Shown: piece after piece, positions 39,651 through 50,213 of the stretch | Position numbering within the stretch: the first letter of the stretch is position 1 | How the letters are laid out: each line of letters begins with the position of its first letter | Source of the DNA: Chloroflexota bacterium | GTDB lineage: Bacteria; Chloroflexota; Limnocylindria; Limnocylindrales; CSP1-4 | Assembly: GCA_016191395.1 (NCBI GenBank) | Contig: JACPOS010000025.1 | Coordinates: forward strand, 17,158 to 81,157 | Direction: 5' to 3' | Length of the DNA: 64,000 bases | Notes under the pieces: model-generated | The model's input: the letters and a program-made list of their open reading frames with translations, nothing else | What the model was told of the DNA's origin: nothing | Databases searched by the model: none | Made by a program: the position numbers and the translations under genes

Positions 39651-39756
39651 CTGAGCTGCTAGGTCTTGGATCGCGTATGCCCGTTCAGGCGAAGGCGGTG
39701 CGAGCACTGCAGGCGAGCGCACTTGAAGGTGCGTGAGCCGAAGCGCGCAGCGCCAA

Positions 39757-39770
39757 CGCCCGCATGGGCG
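39757..39770 (-). other. Short hairpin right after groL
   Basis: CGCCC-GCAT-GGGCG, 13 bases beyond the groL stop. It may act with the larger hairpin further on to protect the 3' end or weaken elongation. It is short and lacks a U-tract. Confidence 0.35.
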
Positions 39771-39782
39771 GGCAGGCGCGAT

Positions 39783-41800
<2,018 letters not shown>

Positions 41801-41968
41801 GGTGTTTCCTCCTGGGGACGGCCGGGGCCGTCCGAACCTTCGATCGGGGCGCGGCGCGCCCATGTCATGTGCAGCGGAGCGGACTCCGCAGTGGTGCCTT
41901 TGCGGTGGGTCCCGTCCGCGCCTCCGGCCATCTCCTGCCGGGCCAGCGGACCATCGGAACCGAACCGT

Positions 41969-41995
41969 TTAGCACTCTCGGGGTGAGAGTGCTAG
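41969..41995 (-). promoter_or_regulatory. CIRCE operator (HrcA site)
   Basis: TTAGCACTC, nine-base spacer, GAGTGCTAG: one mismatch from the TTAGCACTC-N9-GAGTGCTAA consensus. It starts 2 bases after the -10 box on the minus strand, so bound HrcA would block initiation of groS-groL except after heat or unfolding stress. hrcA itself is not in this window. Confidence 0.95.
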
Positions 41996-41997
41996 CA

Positions 41998-42027
41998 ATA
42001 GTAGGAGCGGTGCTCGTGGGGTGTCAA
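41998..42027 (-). promoter_or_regulatory. Sigma-A type promoter of groS-groL
   Basis: A perfect -35 TTGACA (42022-42027), an 18-base spacer and -10 TACTAT (41998-42003, 4/6) run into CIRCE. The -35 box overlaps the last codons of the GH3 gene. Confidence 0.75.
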
Positions 42028-43268
42028 CCGGTGCCGGCCGACCGCGCGGGAAAGAGGCGCTGGAGCCGGGCGAGGGCTTCGTCGATGCGCGCCTCCGGAA
42101 CGGTCCCCTGCCCAACCAAGCGCTCGACGACGTCGATGACGCGCGTCGCAAGCGCCGGGTCGTACTCGTGCTGGTTCGCGAACAGCAGGAGGTCGTTGCC
42201 CGCGTTCAGGGCCAGCCCGATCGCGTCCTCGAAGCCGAACGCCGTGGTGATCGCTGCGGCACCCAGGTCGTCGGTGACGACCACGCCCTCCCAGCCCAGT
42301 TGCGCTCGGAGGAGGTCGGTGACGGTCTTGCGTGAGAGCGACGCCGGTGCCGACGGGTCGATCTGCCCGTTGACGACGTGTGCCGCCATCACGAGGTCCA
42401 CGAGCCCGCCGCCAAGGAGGTCGCGGTACGGATCGAGCTCCACGTCGTGCCATGTCGCGGTGACGTCGGCGACGCCGAAGTCCGTGTTCGTCGAGGCGCT
42501 GCCCAGGCCCGGGAAGTGCTTCAGGGCCGTCCTGACGCCGCGCACCCGGTGGGCCGTCATCTCGATCGCTGCGTCGCGCGCGACGACCTTGGGGTCCGCC
42601 GAGAAGGCGCGGTGCAGGGCCCCGATCGCGGGGTTGGTCGGGTTCACGTTCAGGTCCACGACGGGCGCGAAGTTGAGGTTGATCTTCGCGTCGGCGAGCG
42701 TCCCGGCGATCGTGTCTGCCCACGCCTTCACGGCTGTGGCGCTCTTCGCGCCGATCGACGCCTGCGACTCCACTGCCGGGTAGCCGTACTTCGGCGACAG
42801 GCGCGTGACGAGCCCGCCCTCCTGGTCGATTGCGACGATCAGCTCACGCTCCGGGGCGAGCGCACGCAGGTCGGCGACGAGCCGGCGAACCTGGGTGGGC
42901 GACTCGACGTTGCGCGTACCGACCACCTCGTCGCGATCGAACAGGATCACGCCGCCGAGCCCGTCCAGGGCGATCGCTCTTGCGATCGGGTCCGTCGCGG
43001 CGACCTCCAGTCCGCGGAACCCCACGACGAGCAGCCGCGCGATCCGCTGGCGGAGCGGGAGCGGCGGCGCCGTGGGGCTGGACTCCGATGTCGGGGCGGA
43101 CGTCGTGCCCGGTGTGGCTTGGCTCGGCGTTCCCGTCACCGCCGGTGACGCCGATGGAGGTGCCGTCGTCGCCGGCGACGGCGCGCATGCAGCAAGCGCG
43201 AGGCTTCCTGCACCGAGCGCCGCGGCGCGCACGAACGCACGGCGCGTGAGCGGTCGATCCGAGCTCAC
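42024..43268 (-). CDS. Tat-exported GH3 lipoprotein, NagZ/LpqI-like
   Basis: 414 residues. LTRRAFVRAAALGAGSLALAAC joins a twin-arginine signal to a lipobox (Cys about 28), followed by a Ser/Thr/Pro linker to about 70. The GH3 N-terminal barrel has LLVVGFRGLE, AIDQEGGLVTRLSP, LNFAPVVDLNVNP, KHFPGLGSASTNTDFG and VVTDDLGAAAI (nucleophile Asp). The catalytic-loop Asp-Ser-His of NagZ is replaced by Thr-Asp-Phe, as I recall for mycobacterial LpqI-type proteins. Likely role: trimming amino sugars in cell wall turnover. GTG at 43268 overlaps the tatD stop. Confidence 0.85.
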   Translation of the reverse strand: MSSDRPLTRRAFVRAAALGAGSLALAACAPSPATTAPPSASPAVTGTPSQATPGTTSAPTSESSPTAPPLPLRQRIARLLVVGFRGLEVAATDPIARAIALDGLGGVILFDRDEVVGTRNVESPTQVRRLVADLRALAPERELIVAIDQEGGLVTRLSPKYGYPAVESQASIGAKSATAVKAWADTIAGTLADAKINLNFAPVVDLNVNPTNPAIGALHRAFSADPKVVARDAAIEMTAHRVRGVRTALKHFPGLGSASTNTDFGVADVTATWHDVELDPYRDLLGGGLVDLVMAAHVVNGQIDPSAPASLSRKTVTDLLRAQLGWEGVVVTDDLGAAAITTAFGFEDAIGLALNAGNDLLLFANQHEYDPALATRVIDVVERLVGQGTVPEARIDEALARLQRLFPARSAGTG

Positions 43269-44092
43269 GCCGGCGCGCGCCCCACGAAGGTGTCGTATGC
43301 GCCCACCAGCCCGTCGCCGGCGGCGTCCGGCGCGACCGCGCGTTGGGCGGCCACCCAGTCCGCGGTGATCCGCACCCACTCGGGCTCGTTGCGGCCGCGC
43401 GGGCCGCCCGGCGGCGAGAGGAAGGGCGAATCCGTCTCGACCAGCAACCGGTCGGCAGGCACGAGCGGGACCACCTCGGCGGTCGATTCCTCACCGGCTC
43501 GAAACGCCAGGCCGGAGATCGAGATCGCGAGGCCGAGGTCCAGCACCTCGCGGGCGTAGTCCGCGGAGCCCGAGAACGAGTGGATGACCGCGGGCGCGCG
43601 CCCGGCCCCGAAGACGCCCACGCTCGCCTGGGCACCGAATCCGGCGATCCGGAGCTCCGCCAGGATCGCGTCCTGGGCGTCGCTGCGACCGGTCGCCGAT
43701 CGGACGTGGAGGATCGCCGGCTTGCCCGTCTCGAGTGCCAGCGCGAGGTTCCGCCGGAGGTTCGCCAGCTGGTCCTCGATCGGCGAGAAGACGCGGTCGT
43801 AGTCCAGCCCGGTCTCGCCGATCGCGACGACCCGCGCATCGCCGGCGAGCTCCACGATCCGGCGCCAGCCGGCGTCGTCAATGCGGGCGGCATCGTGCGG
43901 GTGCACGCCGACCGACGCATCGAGCCCTTCGAACCGCGCCGCGAGCTCAACGGCTCGCTCGCACGAGGCCCCGTTCCAGCCAGGCACGAGGATCCGCTCC
44001 ACGCCGGCGGCGCTCGCGCGCTCCAGGACGGCCGCCTCGTCGCCCGCGAATCGCTCCGCGTTGAGGTGGCAGTGGCTGTCGATCAGGCGCAC
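43265..44092 (-). CDS. tatD: TatD-family metal-dependent DNase
   Basis: 275 residues. RLIDSHCHLNAERF holds the His-x-His metal site, VAIGETGLDYD the bridging Glu, ILHVRSA and VIHSFSGS further His, and LLVETDSPFLSPP the last Asp. Members are 3'-5' nucleases or hydrolases. GTG at 44092 begins the domain directly. Stop and the following GH3 start overlap (GTGA). Divergent from the XRE-type gene by 63 bases. Confidence 0.9.
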   Translation of the reverse strand: MRLIDSHCHLNAERFAGDEAAVLERASAAGVERILVPGWNGASCERAVELAARFEGLDASVGVHPHDAARIDDAGWRRIVELAGDARVVAIGETGLDYDRVFSPIEDQLANLRRNLALALETGKPAILHVRSATGRSDAQDAILAELRIAGFGAQASVGVFGAGRAPAVIHSFSGSADYAREVLDLGLAISISGLAFRAGEESTAEVVPLVPADRLLVETDSPFLSPPGGPRGRNEPEWVRITADWVAAQRAVAPDAAGDGLVGAYDTFVGRAPA

Positions 44093-44155
44093 CGGCGCAT
44101 CGTAGCCGCAGGCAGGTGAGTGGCCGATAAGCCGTGGCTGCGATGCTGCGGCTTG

Positions 44156-44809
44156 ATGACGACCCGCGAACGCCCCAGGGATCGAGCGATGGAGCTCAGC
44201 CATCGCCTGACGGGTCTTGTCGGAGCTGACGTTCGCGGTGCCAGACGAGGCGCCGGACTGAGCCTGCGCGCCGCCGCCGCCTCCGTTGGCCTAGATCACG
44301 CGACATTCGCGCGGATAGAGCGGAACCACATCGAGAACCTCTCCGTTCGCAACCTGGCCCTCGCCTGCGCCGCAGTCGGCCTCGTCCTGTCGGCTCGCGC
44401 CTACCCGGCCGCCGACCCGGCGCGGGATGCGCCCCAACTGCGCCTTCTTGCTCGATTCCGGGCGCGGCTACCCGACTCGGCGCCGTGGCAGACCGAGGTA
44501 CCGCTCCCATTGCCGGGTGACCTTCGAGCCCTCGACGGCCACACGAGGCTGCGCGGATATTCGATCGGCGTTGAGGCGGAGACCCGACTGACCGATGTGC
44601 AGGTTGTCGCCCGCAAGGTTCAGCTGAAGAAGCGAGATGCCCGGATCGACGTGATGGTCCTCCTGATCTCCGACACGCAGGCAAACCGATCCGCGCTGGC
44701 GCTCCACCGAGAAGCGCTTCGCGGCGCGTTCCCGCTCGACACCCGCGCGGTCATGGCGGCACTTGCTGCCGGCGAACCCCCGCCGGGTGACGGCATCGCG
44801 GTCCTGTGA
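44156..44809 (+). CDS. XRE-family HTH protein with nuclease-like C-terminal domain
   Basis: 217 residues from ATG at 44156; GTG at 44120 and ATG at 44189 are alternatives. The HTH is LSLRAAAASVGLDHATFARIE with NHIENLSVRNLALACAAVGL behind it. The C-terminal part has LPGDLRALDG, then IGVEAETRLTDVQVVARK and LKKRDARIDVMVLLISDT, an Asp ... Glu-x-Glu ... hydrophobic strand order that resembles a PD-(D/E)XK-like fold. That link is inference. Proteins of this design occur singly in high-GC bacteria with no known target. Confidence 0.7.
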   Translation: MTTRERPRDRAMELSHRLTGLVGADVRGARRGAGLSLRAAAASVGLDHATFARIERNHIENLSVRNLALACAAVGLVLSARAYPAADPARDAPQLRLLARFRARLPDSAPWQTEVPLPLPGDLRALDGHTRLRGYSIGVEAETRLTDVQVVARKVQLKKRDARIDVMVLLISDTQANRSALALHREALRGAFPLDTRAVMAALAAGEPPPGDGIAVL

Positions 44810-45162
44810 TCTACGCGCTCAGGCCGTGAGGCCACGCGAGAGCGGGAGGCTGCACCTGACGACCAACTGTGGGTCGTCAAGAGACAACCGGCGGAGGGGA
44901 CGGTTCCTCCGACATTCGCCTTCGATCTCTGCCGCGGAATGGTGGATGCCAATCACCAAACCGCGGAGCACAGGGCGAATCCCGTGCCGTTCCGGCCCGC
45001 GGCCCGGCGATGTTCGCCGGTTGTCGATCGCCGACCAACAGCGGAAGGGTCCCCCCGCTGTACGTAGATCTGGCGCCTACAAGGGGTATGTGGCCCTCGT
45101 ACCAGCACTGCGACGCCGGCACCGGCGGCGCGAGGACCGGTCTGAATGCAGGGCTGGAACGG
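44810..45162. other. Intergenic stretch between convergent genes
   Basis: A perfect 7-bp hairpin GACGACC / GGTCGTC (44858-44878, seven-base loop) about 50 bases past the XRE gene may end its transcript, though no U-tract follows. I see no further gene or site. Confidence 0.45.
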
Positions 45163-45525
45163 TCAGCGGGCGCCGGATCCCTGGAAGAGGCCCACCTCGC
45201 TGCCCTCGGGGTCGGTCACGACCGCGAACCAGCCCATGCCCGGGATCTCCGTCTTGGGCTCCTTGGTCGTGCCACCCGTGCGGGACGATGCGGCGAGCGC
45301 GTCGTCGATGGAGTCGACCTCGATGTAGATCCGGAGGTTGTGGCCGGTGGACACGTCGCGCTTGCCGATGGCGCCGCCGTATCCCGCGGACGTCCGGAAC
45401 ATGTAGTAGTCCGGGAAGCCTTCCATCTCGCCGAACTCCCAGCCCGCGACGGCCCCGTAGAACGCCTTTGCGCGCTCGGGATCGTCTGCCGGGAACTCGA
45501 TGTGGTTCATCTCGCCGTGCGCCAT
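45163..45525 (-). CDS. VOC-superfamily (glyoxalase-like) protein
   Basis: 120 residues, a single VOC module. MNHIEFPADDPERAKAFYGAVAGWEF opens the first beta-alpha-beta-beta-beta unit with a metal-type His, and WFAVVTDPEGSEVGLFQ closes the second with a metal-type Glu. Proteins of this subgroup resemble CFP30-like and lactoylglutathione-lyase-like families. Substrate unknown. It lies 70 bases after metG on the same strand. Confidence 0.82.
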   Translation of the reverse strand: MAHGEMNHIEFPADDPERAKAFYGAVAGWEFGEMEGFPDYYMFRTSAGYGGAIGKRDVSTGHNLRIYIEVDSIDDALAASSRTGGTTKEPKTEIPGMGWFAVVTDPEGSEVGLFQGSGAR

Positions 45526-45595
45526 GTCGAAACCTCCAGGGTCTTCGATGTGTTGCCGCGGAGCCGGCGACCGGCCGCTTCATCGAGAACGACGA

Positions 45596-47254
45596 TCAGG
45601 CGCCCGCGATTTCGACATCCAGGCGCGGGAACAGGGGTGTCGCGGTACCGAGCGCGGCTGCGGCGGCGCCGGGCGGCGTTGCCGCTCCCCATGCGAGTGC
45701 CTCGAGGACGGGCGGGCCGCCGTTGCCGTCGGCCGCATACGGATAGGCGTGGCCCAGCTGCTCGAGCGCCCGCGGCGCGATCGAGGGCATGAACGGCGCC
45801 GACGCGAGCGAGATCAGCCGCACGGCCTCCACCAGGTCGCCGAGCACGGAGGCGAGACGCGCCTCGGCAGCCGGCGCGCCGGCATCGCCCGCCTTCGCGG
45901 CCTTGGCGATGGCCCACGGCTGCTCCGTCTCGACGAACCGGTTCGCCTCGCCGACGAAGTCCCACAGGGCCGCCAGCGCGTCGTGGAGCAGGAGCGCATC
46001 GAGCTTCGCGGTGTACGCCGCGAGCGTTCGAGCCCAGGCGGCGGCCAGGGGCGCATCCGCGGCCGGCCGCGGGTCCGGGCGAGGACCGCCGAGGTACCGG
46101 CCGGCCATCGTCACGGTGCGGTTCACGAGGTTGCCGAAGTCGTTCGCGAGGTCCGCGTTGTAGCGACGGACGAAGCTGTCCCAGGTGACCTCGGTGTCGC
46201 GGTCGAACGCGACCTCGCGGAGCGTCACGTAACGCGCCCCGTCCGGCCCGAACGCCGCGACGCTGTCCTGCGGATCGAGGAAGTTGCCGCGGCTCTTGCT
46301 CATCCGCTCGCCGCCCCCGGTCAGGAGCCAGCCGTGGACCCAGACCTTCCGGGGCAGCGCGATCCCCGCGCTCATCAGCATCGCCGGCCAGATGATCGTG
46401 TGGAACCGGTTGATGTCCTTGCCGATGACGTGCAGGTCGGCCGGCCACCACTTCGCGAACGCCTCCGGGTCGTCCGGGAAGCCCGCGCCCGTGATGTAGT
46501 TGATCAGCGCGTCGAACCAGACGTAGATCACGCCCGCCTCGGGATCCCACGAGCCGTCCTCGCGCTGGGCCGTCTCGCCGTTCTCCGCGATCGGGAACGG
46601 GATGCCCCAGTGGAAGGTCTCCCGCGAGATGGAGATGTCCTCCAGGCCGCCGCGCAGGAACGCGAGCATCTCGTTCTTGCGGTACTCCGGCTGGACCCAC
46701 TCGGGGTTCGCCTCGAAATGCTCCACGAGCCGGTCGCGATATGCCGAGAGGCGGAAGAACCAGTTGCGCTCGGTGAGCCACTGGAGCGTGATCGTCGGGT
46801 GGTTCGGGCAGCGCATGCCGTCGGGCGTCTCGTGCAGGTCGGACGGGGCCTTGAACCCCTCGTTCGGGCAGTACCAGCCCTCGTACTTGCCGAGGTACAC
46901 GTCGCCGTTCGCGAACGCGCGGCGGACCATCTCCTGGCTCGCGCGGCGGTGGTCGGGGTCGGTCGTCCGGATGAACCGGTCCGGCGCGATCAGGAGCGCG
47001 TCCTCGGCGTCGGTGAACAGCTTGACCATGCTGTCCACGAACTCACGCGTGTCCCGGCCCTGCTGCGCCGCGCTCTCGGCGATGTTGACCGAGTGCTCGT
47101 CGGTGCCGGTCAGGAAGCGCGTGTCATCGCCCTTCATCCGATGCCAGCGCGCGATCACGTCCGCCCCGATCACCTCGTACAGGGTGTGCAGGCCGGGCTT
47201 GTTGTTCGGATAGGCGATCGCGGTCGTCAGGTAGTAGCGCGGACGGTCGGGCAT
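45596..47254 (-). CDS. metG: Methionyl-tRNA synthetase with altered HIGH motif
   Basis: 552 residues from ATG at 47254, with CGAGGA 5 bases upstream. FLTGTDEHSVNIAESA, VWFDALINYITGAGFPDD and WLLTGGGERMSKSRGNFLD (an RMSKS version of KMSKS) identify MetRS clearly. The HIGH site aligns without a gap to KPGLHTLYE, so His-x-Gly-His is GLHT, and one zinc Cys pair is reduced (YCPNEGF and MRCPNHP). The anticodon domain is present; no C-terminal tRNA-binding EMAP domain is seen. It charges tRNA-Met, unless the altered motif means otherwise. Confidence 0.9.
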   Translation of the reverse strand: MPDRPRYYLTTAIAYPNNKPGLHTLYEVIGADVIARWHRMKGDDTRFLTGTDEHSVNIAESAAQQGRDTREFVDSMVKLFTDAEDALLIAPDRFIRTTDPDHRRASQEMVRRAFANGDVYLGKYEGWYCPNEGFKAPSDLHETPDGMRCPNHPTITLQWLTERNWFFRLSAYRDRLVEHFEANPEWVQPEYRKNEMLAFLRGGLEDISISRETFHWGIPFPIAENGETAQREDGSWDPEAGVIYVWFDALINYITGAGFPDDPEAFAKWWPADLHVIGKDINRFHTIIWPAMLMSAGIALPRKVWVHGWLLTGGGERMSKSRGNFLDPQDSVAAFGPDGARYVTLREVAFDRDTEVTWDSFVRRYNADLANDFGNLVNRTVTMAGRYLGGPRPDPRPAADAPLAAAWARTLAAYTAKLDALLLHDALAALWDFVGEANRFVETEQPWAIAKAAKAGDAGAPAAEARLASVLGDLVEAVRLISLASAPFMPSIAPRALEQLGHAYPYAADGNGGPPVLEALAWGAATPPGAAAAALGTATPLFPRLDVEIAGA

Positions 47255-47457
47255 TCGATCCTCGAGGGGTGGGTCGATCGACGGGCGAGCTGGGTGGCGG
47301 CGCCGCACCGGCGGCGCGCGCAGTGGAGCCGGCGGTCGGTCGCCGCCGGGTCCTCGATCAGGCCCGCGTGCGACTCGACCGCCGCGGCATCGCCATGTGG
47401 CTCCCGCGGCGGGTCATGGCGCGATGATCGCGGCGATCGGCAACCGGGTCAAGCCGA

Positions 47458-47898
47458 TCAGCCTTCGCGTTCCACCCAGGGCGCGCGCCAGGCCGGCGCC
47501 TCGAACGGCGCGGCCCAGTACATCGTCTCGCGGTACACGAGCCCGTCGCGCAGCTCGATGAGATCCACGACGACGTATTCCTCGCCGTCCGGGTAGAGGA
47601 CCCGCCACTCCGACCACCAGAAGTCGCCGCTGCCGGCGACCCGCATCATCGTGTTGCCCGCGGTGAGGACCCACCGGTCCTCCGCGCCCACGGTCCGCGT
47701 GATCTCGATCTTCGGGGCGCCGCCCGGGTAGTTGGCGATGATCTCGGCGAACGCCTCGTTGGAGTGGACGCGCTCGCCGGACTGGGGCCAGAACACGCTC
47801 CACTCGGGATGGCGGAGGGTTGCCTGGGTGGTCATGTCGTGGGCGGCCGTCGCGGCGCCGTAGCGCGACACGCATTCCTCGTTCGTCAGCCGGGTCAT
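47458..47898 (-). CDS. SnoaL/NTF2-like protein
   Basis: 146 residues. NTF2-fold features: an N-terminal helix (NEECVSRYGAATAAHDM), VFWPQSGERVHSNEAFAEII, MRVAGSGDFWWSEWRVLYPDG and VVDLIELRDGLVYRETMYWAAP, the usual close of ketosteroid-isomerase-like and polyketide-cyclase-like modules. Function unknown. It starts 24 bases after the purNH stop and may be the last gene of the purine transcript. Confidence 0.78.
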   Translation of the reverse strand: MTRLTNEECVSRYGAATAAHDMTTQATLRHPEWSVFWPQSGERVHSNEAFAEIIANYPGGAPKIEITRTVGAEDRWVLTAGNTMMRVAGSGDFWWSEWRVLYPDGEEYVVVDLIELRDGLVYRETMYWAAPFEAPAWRAPWVEREG

Positions 47899-47921
47899 GG
47901 CAACAGTATGCGCACCCGCGG

Positions 47922-50213
47922 TCAGTGCCGGAAGTGGCGGCGAGCGGTGATCTGCATCGCCGCGCCGCGGGACTCCGCCGCGGCAAGGACCTCCGCATCG
48001 CGCAGCGAGCCGCCTGGCTGGACGATCGCGGTCACGCCGGCATCCATGAGGACCTCCGGGCCGTCCGCGAACGGGAAGAAGGCGTCCGATGCCGCAACGG
48101 CGCCCCGCGCCCCCGCCGGCGCGTGCAGCCGCTCCGCCTTGGCGACGGCCTGGCGGCAGGCATCGACGCGGCTGACCTGGCCGGAGCCGAGGCCGACGAG
48201 CTGCAGGTCGCGCACCAGGACGATCGCATTCGAGACGACGCCGCGGGCGAGGCGCCACGCGAAGTCGAGATCGGCGGCCTCGCGAAGGGTCGGCTCTCGC
48301 GAGGTCAGCGTCGCCCACTCGGTCGCATCGTCGATCGAGTCATCCGGCGCGCCGACGAGCACCGCACCACCAGCCGTCCGGACCGACCCGAGGTAGTCCA
48401 CGCGCACGCGGCCATCCGGCAGGGCCGCGTCGCCCGCGCCGGTCAGGGTCTCGTCGACGACCAGGCGCACGTTCGGCTTCTTCGCGAGGATCTTCAGCGC
48501 GTCCGGCTCGAAGGCGGGAGCGACCACGACCTCGAGGAAGATCGCCGTCAGGGCCGTGGCGACCACCGACGTCACCGGCCGCGTCAGCGCGACGACGCCG
48601 CCGAACGCGGCGTCCGGGTCGCCCGCGAGGGCCGCCGTCCACGCGTCCAGGATCGTGCCCCGCTCCGCGGCGCCGCACGGGTTCGTGTGCTTGACGATCA
48701 CGCAGGCGGGGCCCCGCAGGCGGCGCGCGATGGCAGCCGCACCGGATGCATCGAGCACGTTGTTGTACGAGAGCGCCTTGCCCTGGATCGGCGGCGTGCC
48801 GGTTGCGAACGGCCCGTCGGCGGGTCGCGCCCGGCGGTCGGTCCGCCGGTAGCGGGCGGCGGGCTGGTGCGGGTTCTCGCCGTAGCGGAGCGTCTCCACC
48901 TTCTCCAGCGGCAGGACGAGGACGGGCGGGAACGGGTCCTCCGAGTGCGGCAGGCCGGGCTCGGCGGGCAGCTCCACGCCTGCCTCGTCCATCCGGCACG
49001 GGAGCTCGGCGGCGATGCGGGCGTCGTACGCGGCGGTGTGCCGGAACGCCTCGACCGCGAGCGCGGACCGGAGCCCGAGCGAGATGCCCGCGGGCTCGCG
49101 GAGGGCGGCCAGGATCGCGGGGTACCGCGACGGGCTCGTGACGACCGCCACGGAGGCGTGATTCTTGGCTGCCGCCCGGATCAGGGCGGGGCCGCCGATG
49201 TCGATCTCCTCGACCAGCTCGTCGAAGGTGGCGCCCTCGCGATCGGCCGCGGCCGCGAACGGGTACAGGTTGACGACGACCAGCTCGAACGGGGCGATGC
49301 CGGCCGCGAGCAGCGCCTCGCGGTGCTCCGCGCGCCGACGATCGGCGAGGACGCCGGCATGCACGGACGGATGGAGCGTCTTGACGCGACCGTCGAGGAC
49401 CTCCGCGAAGCCCGTGACGGCGCTCACGTCGCTCACGGGCAGGCCCGCATCGCGAAGTGCCCGAGCAGTGCCGCCGGTGGAGACGAGCTCGAACCGTCGC
49501 GCCACGAGGCCTCGCCCGAGCTCGGCGAGGCCGGTCTTGTCGCTGGCGGAGAGCAGGGCTCGGCGCGGCGCCTGGAGTGCGCCATCCGCCGCGTGAAGGT
49601 CCACGCGGACGAGGCGTCCGTCCACCGAGACGACATCCGCGCCGGCGAGGAGGAGCGCAACGGCCCGCGGCAGCAATCGGTGCTCCGCGGCCCGGATCCG
49701 ATCGTGGAGCATCACCTCGTCGTCGCCCTCCGCGATCGTCACTGCCTCCTGGAGCACGATCGGCCCATCGTCGAGAGTGGCATCGACGATGTGGACCGTG
49801 CAGCCGGTGACCTTCGCGCCGTGCGCCAGCGCGTCGCGGACCGCATGGCCGCCCGGGAAGGCCGGCAGGAGCGCGGGATGCGTGTTCAGGATCCGCCCGG
49901 GGAATGCCTCGAGCACGGCCGGGCCGACGATGCGCATGTACCCGGCGAGCGCGACGACGTCGATCTCCGCGGCATGCAGCGTCGCCGCGAGCGCGGCATC
50001 CGCCGCGGCTCGATCGGCTGGATCAGCAGCTGCGAGACCCGGCAGGAGCGCGGTCTCGATCCCCTGCTCCGTCGCCCAGGCAAGGGCCGGACAGTCGCGG
50101 TCCGCGAACACCAGGCCGATCTCGCCGCCGAGCTCACCGCGCGCCGCCGCCGCGGCGAGTGCCCGCAGGTTGCTCCCGGCGCCGGAGACGCCCACGGCGA
50201 CCCGGCCGCTCAT
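47922..50213 (-). CDS. purNH: Fused GAR formyltransferase (PurN) and AICAR formyltransferase/IMP cyclohydrolase (PurH)
   Basis: 763 residues joining three activities. Residues about 1-205 are PurN: VGVSGAGSNLRAL, LAGYMRIVGP, RILNTHPALLPAFPG (catalytic Asn and His) and DATLDDGPIVLQEAV (Asp). From about 212 comes PurH: LLSASDKTGLAELGRGL, LVSTGGTARALRDAG and GRVKTLHPSVHAGVLADR (IMP cyclohydrolase), then LRYGENPHQPAARY, KALSYNNVLDASGA, VKHTNPCGAAE (catalytic Lys-His) and ITARRHFRH (formyltransferase). Both transfer a formyl group from 10-formyl-THF. ATG at 50213 overlaps the purM stop. One open frame with no stop between. Confidence 0.95.
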   Translation of the reverse strand: MSGRVAVGVSGAGSNLRALAAAAARGELGGEIGLVFADRDCPALAWATEQGIETALLPGLAAADPADRAAADAALAATLHAAEIDVVALAGYMRIVGPAVLEAFPGRILNTHPALLPAFPGGHAVRDALAHGAKVTGCTVHIVDATLDDGPIVLQEAVTIAEGDDEVMLHDRIRAAEHRLLPRAVALLLAGADVVSVDGRLVRVDLHAADGALQAPRRALLSASDKTGLAELGRGLVARRFELVSTGGTARALRDAGLPVSDVSAVTGFAEVLDGRVKTLHPSVHAGVLADRRRAEHREALLAAGIAPFELVVVNLYPFAAAADREGATFDELVEEIDIGGPALIRAAAKNHASVAVVTSPSRYPAILAALREPAGISLGLRSALAVEAFRHTAAYDARIAAELPCRMDEAGVELPAEPGLPHSEDPFPPVLVLPLEKVETLRYGENPHQPAARYRRTDRRARPADGPFATGTPPIQGKALSYNNVLDASGAAAIARRLRGPACVIVKHTNPCGAAERGTILDAWTAALAGDPDAAFGGVVALTRPVTSVVATALTAIFLEVVVAPAFEPDALKILAKKPNVRLVVDETLTGAGDAALPDGRVRVDYLGSVRTAGGAVLVGAPDDSIDDATEWATLTSREPTLREAADLDFAWRLARGVVSNAIVLVRDLQLVGLGSGQVSRVDACRQAVAKAERLHAPAGARGAVAASDAFFPFADGPEVLMDAGVTAIVQPGGSLRDAEVLAAAESRGAAMQITARRHFRH

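Noticed and set aside
47255..47457. T-box leader before metG
   Set aside because: The region is GC-rich with several stems but I find no TGGNACCGCG-type antiterminator sequence, and no U-tract terminator.
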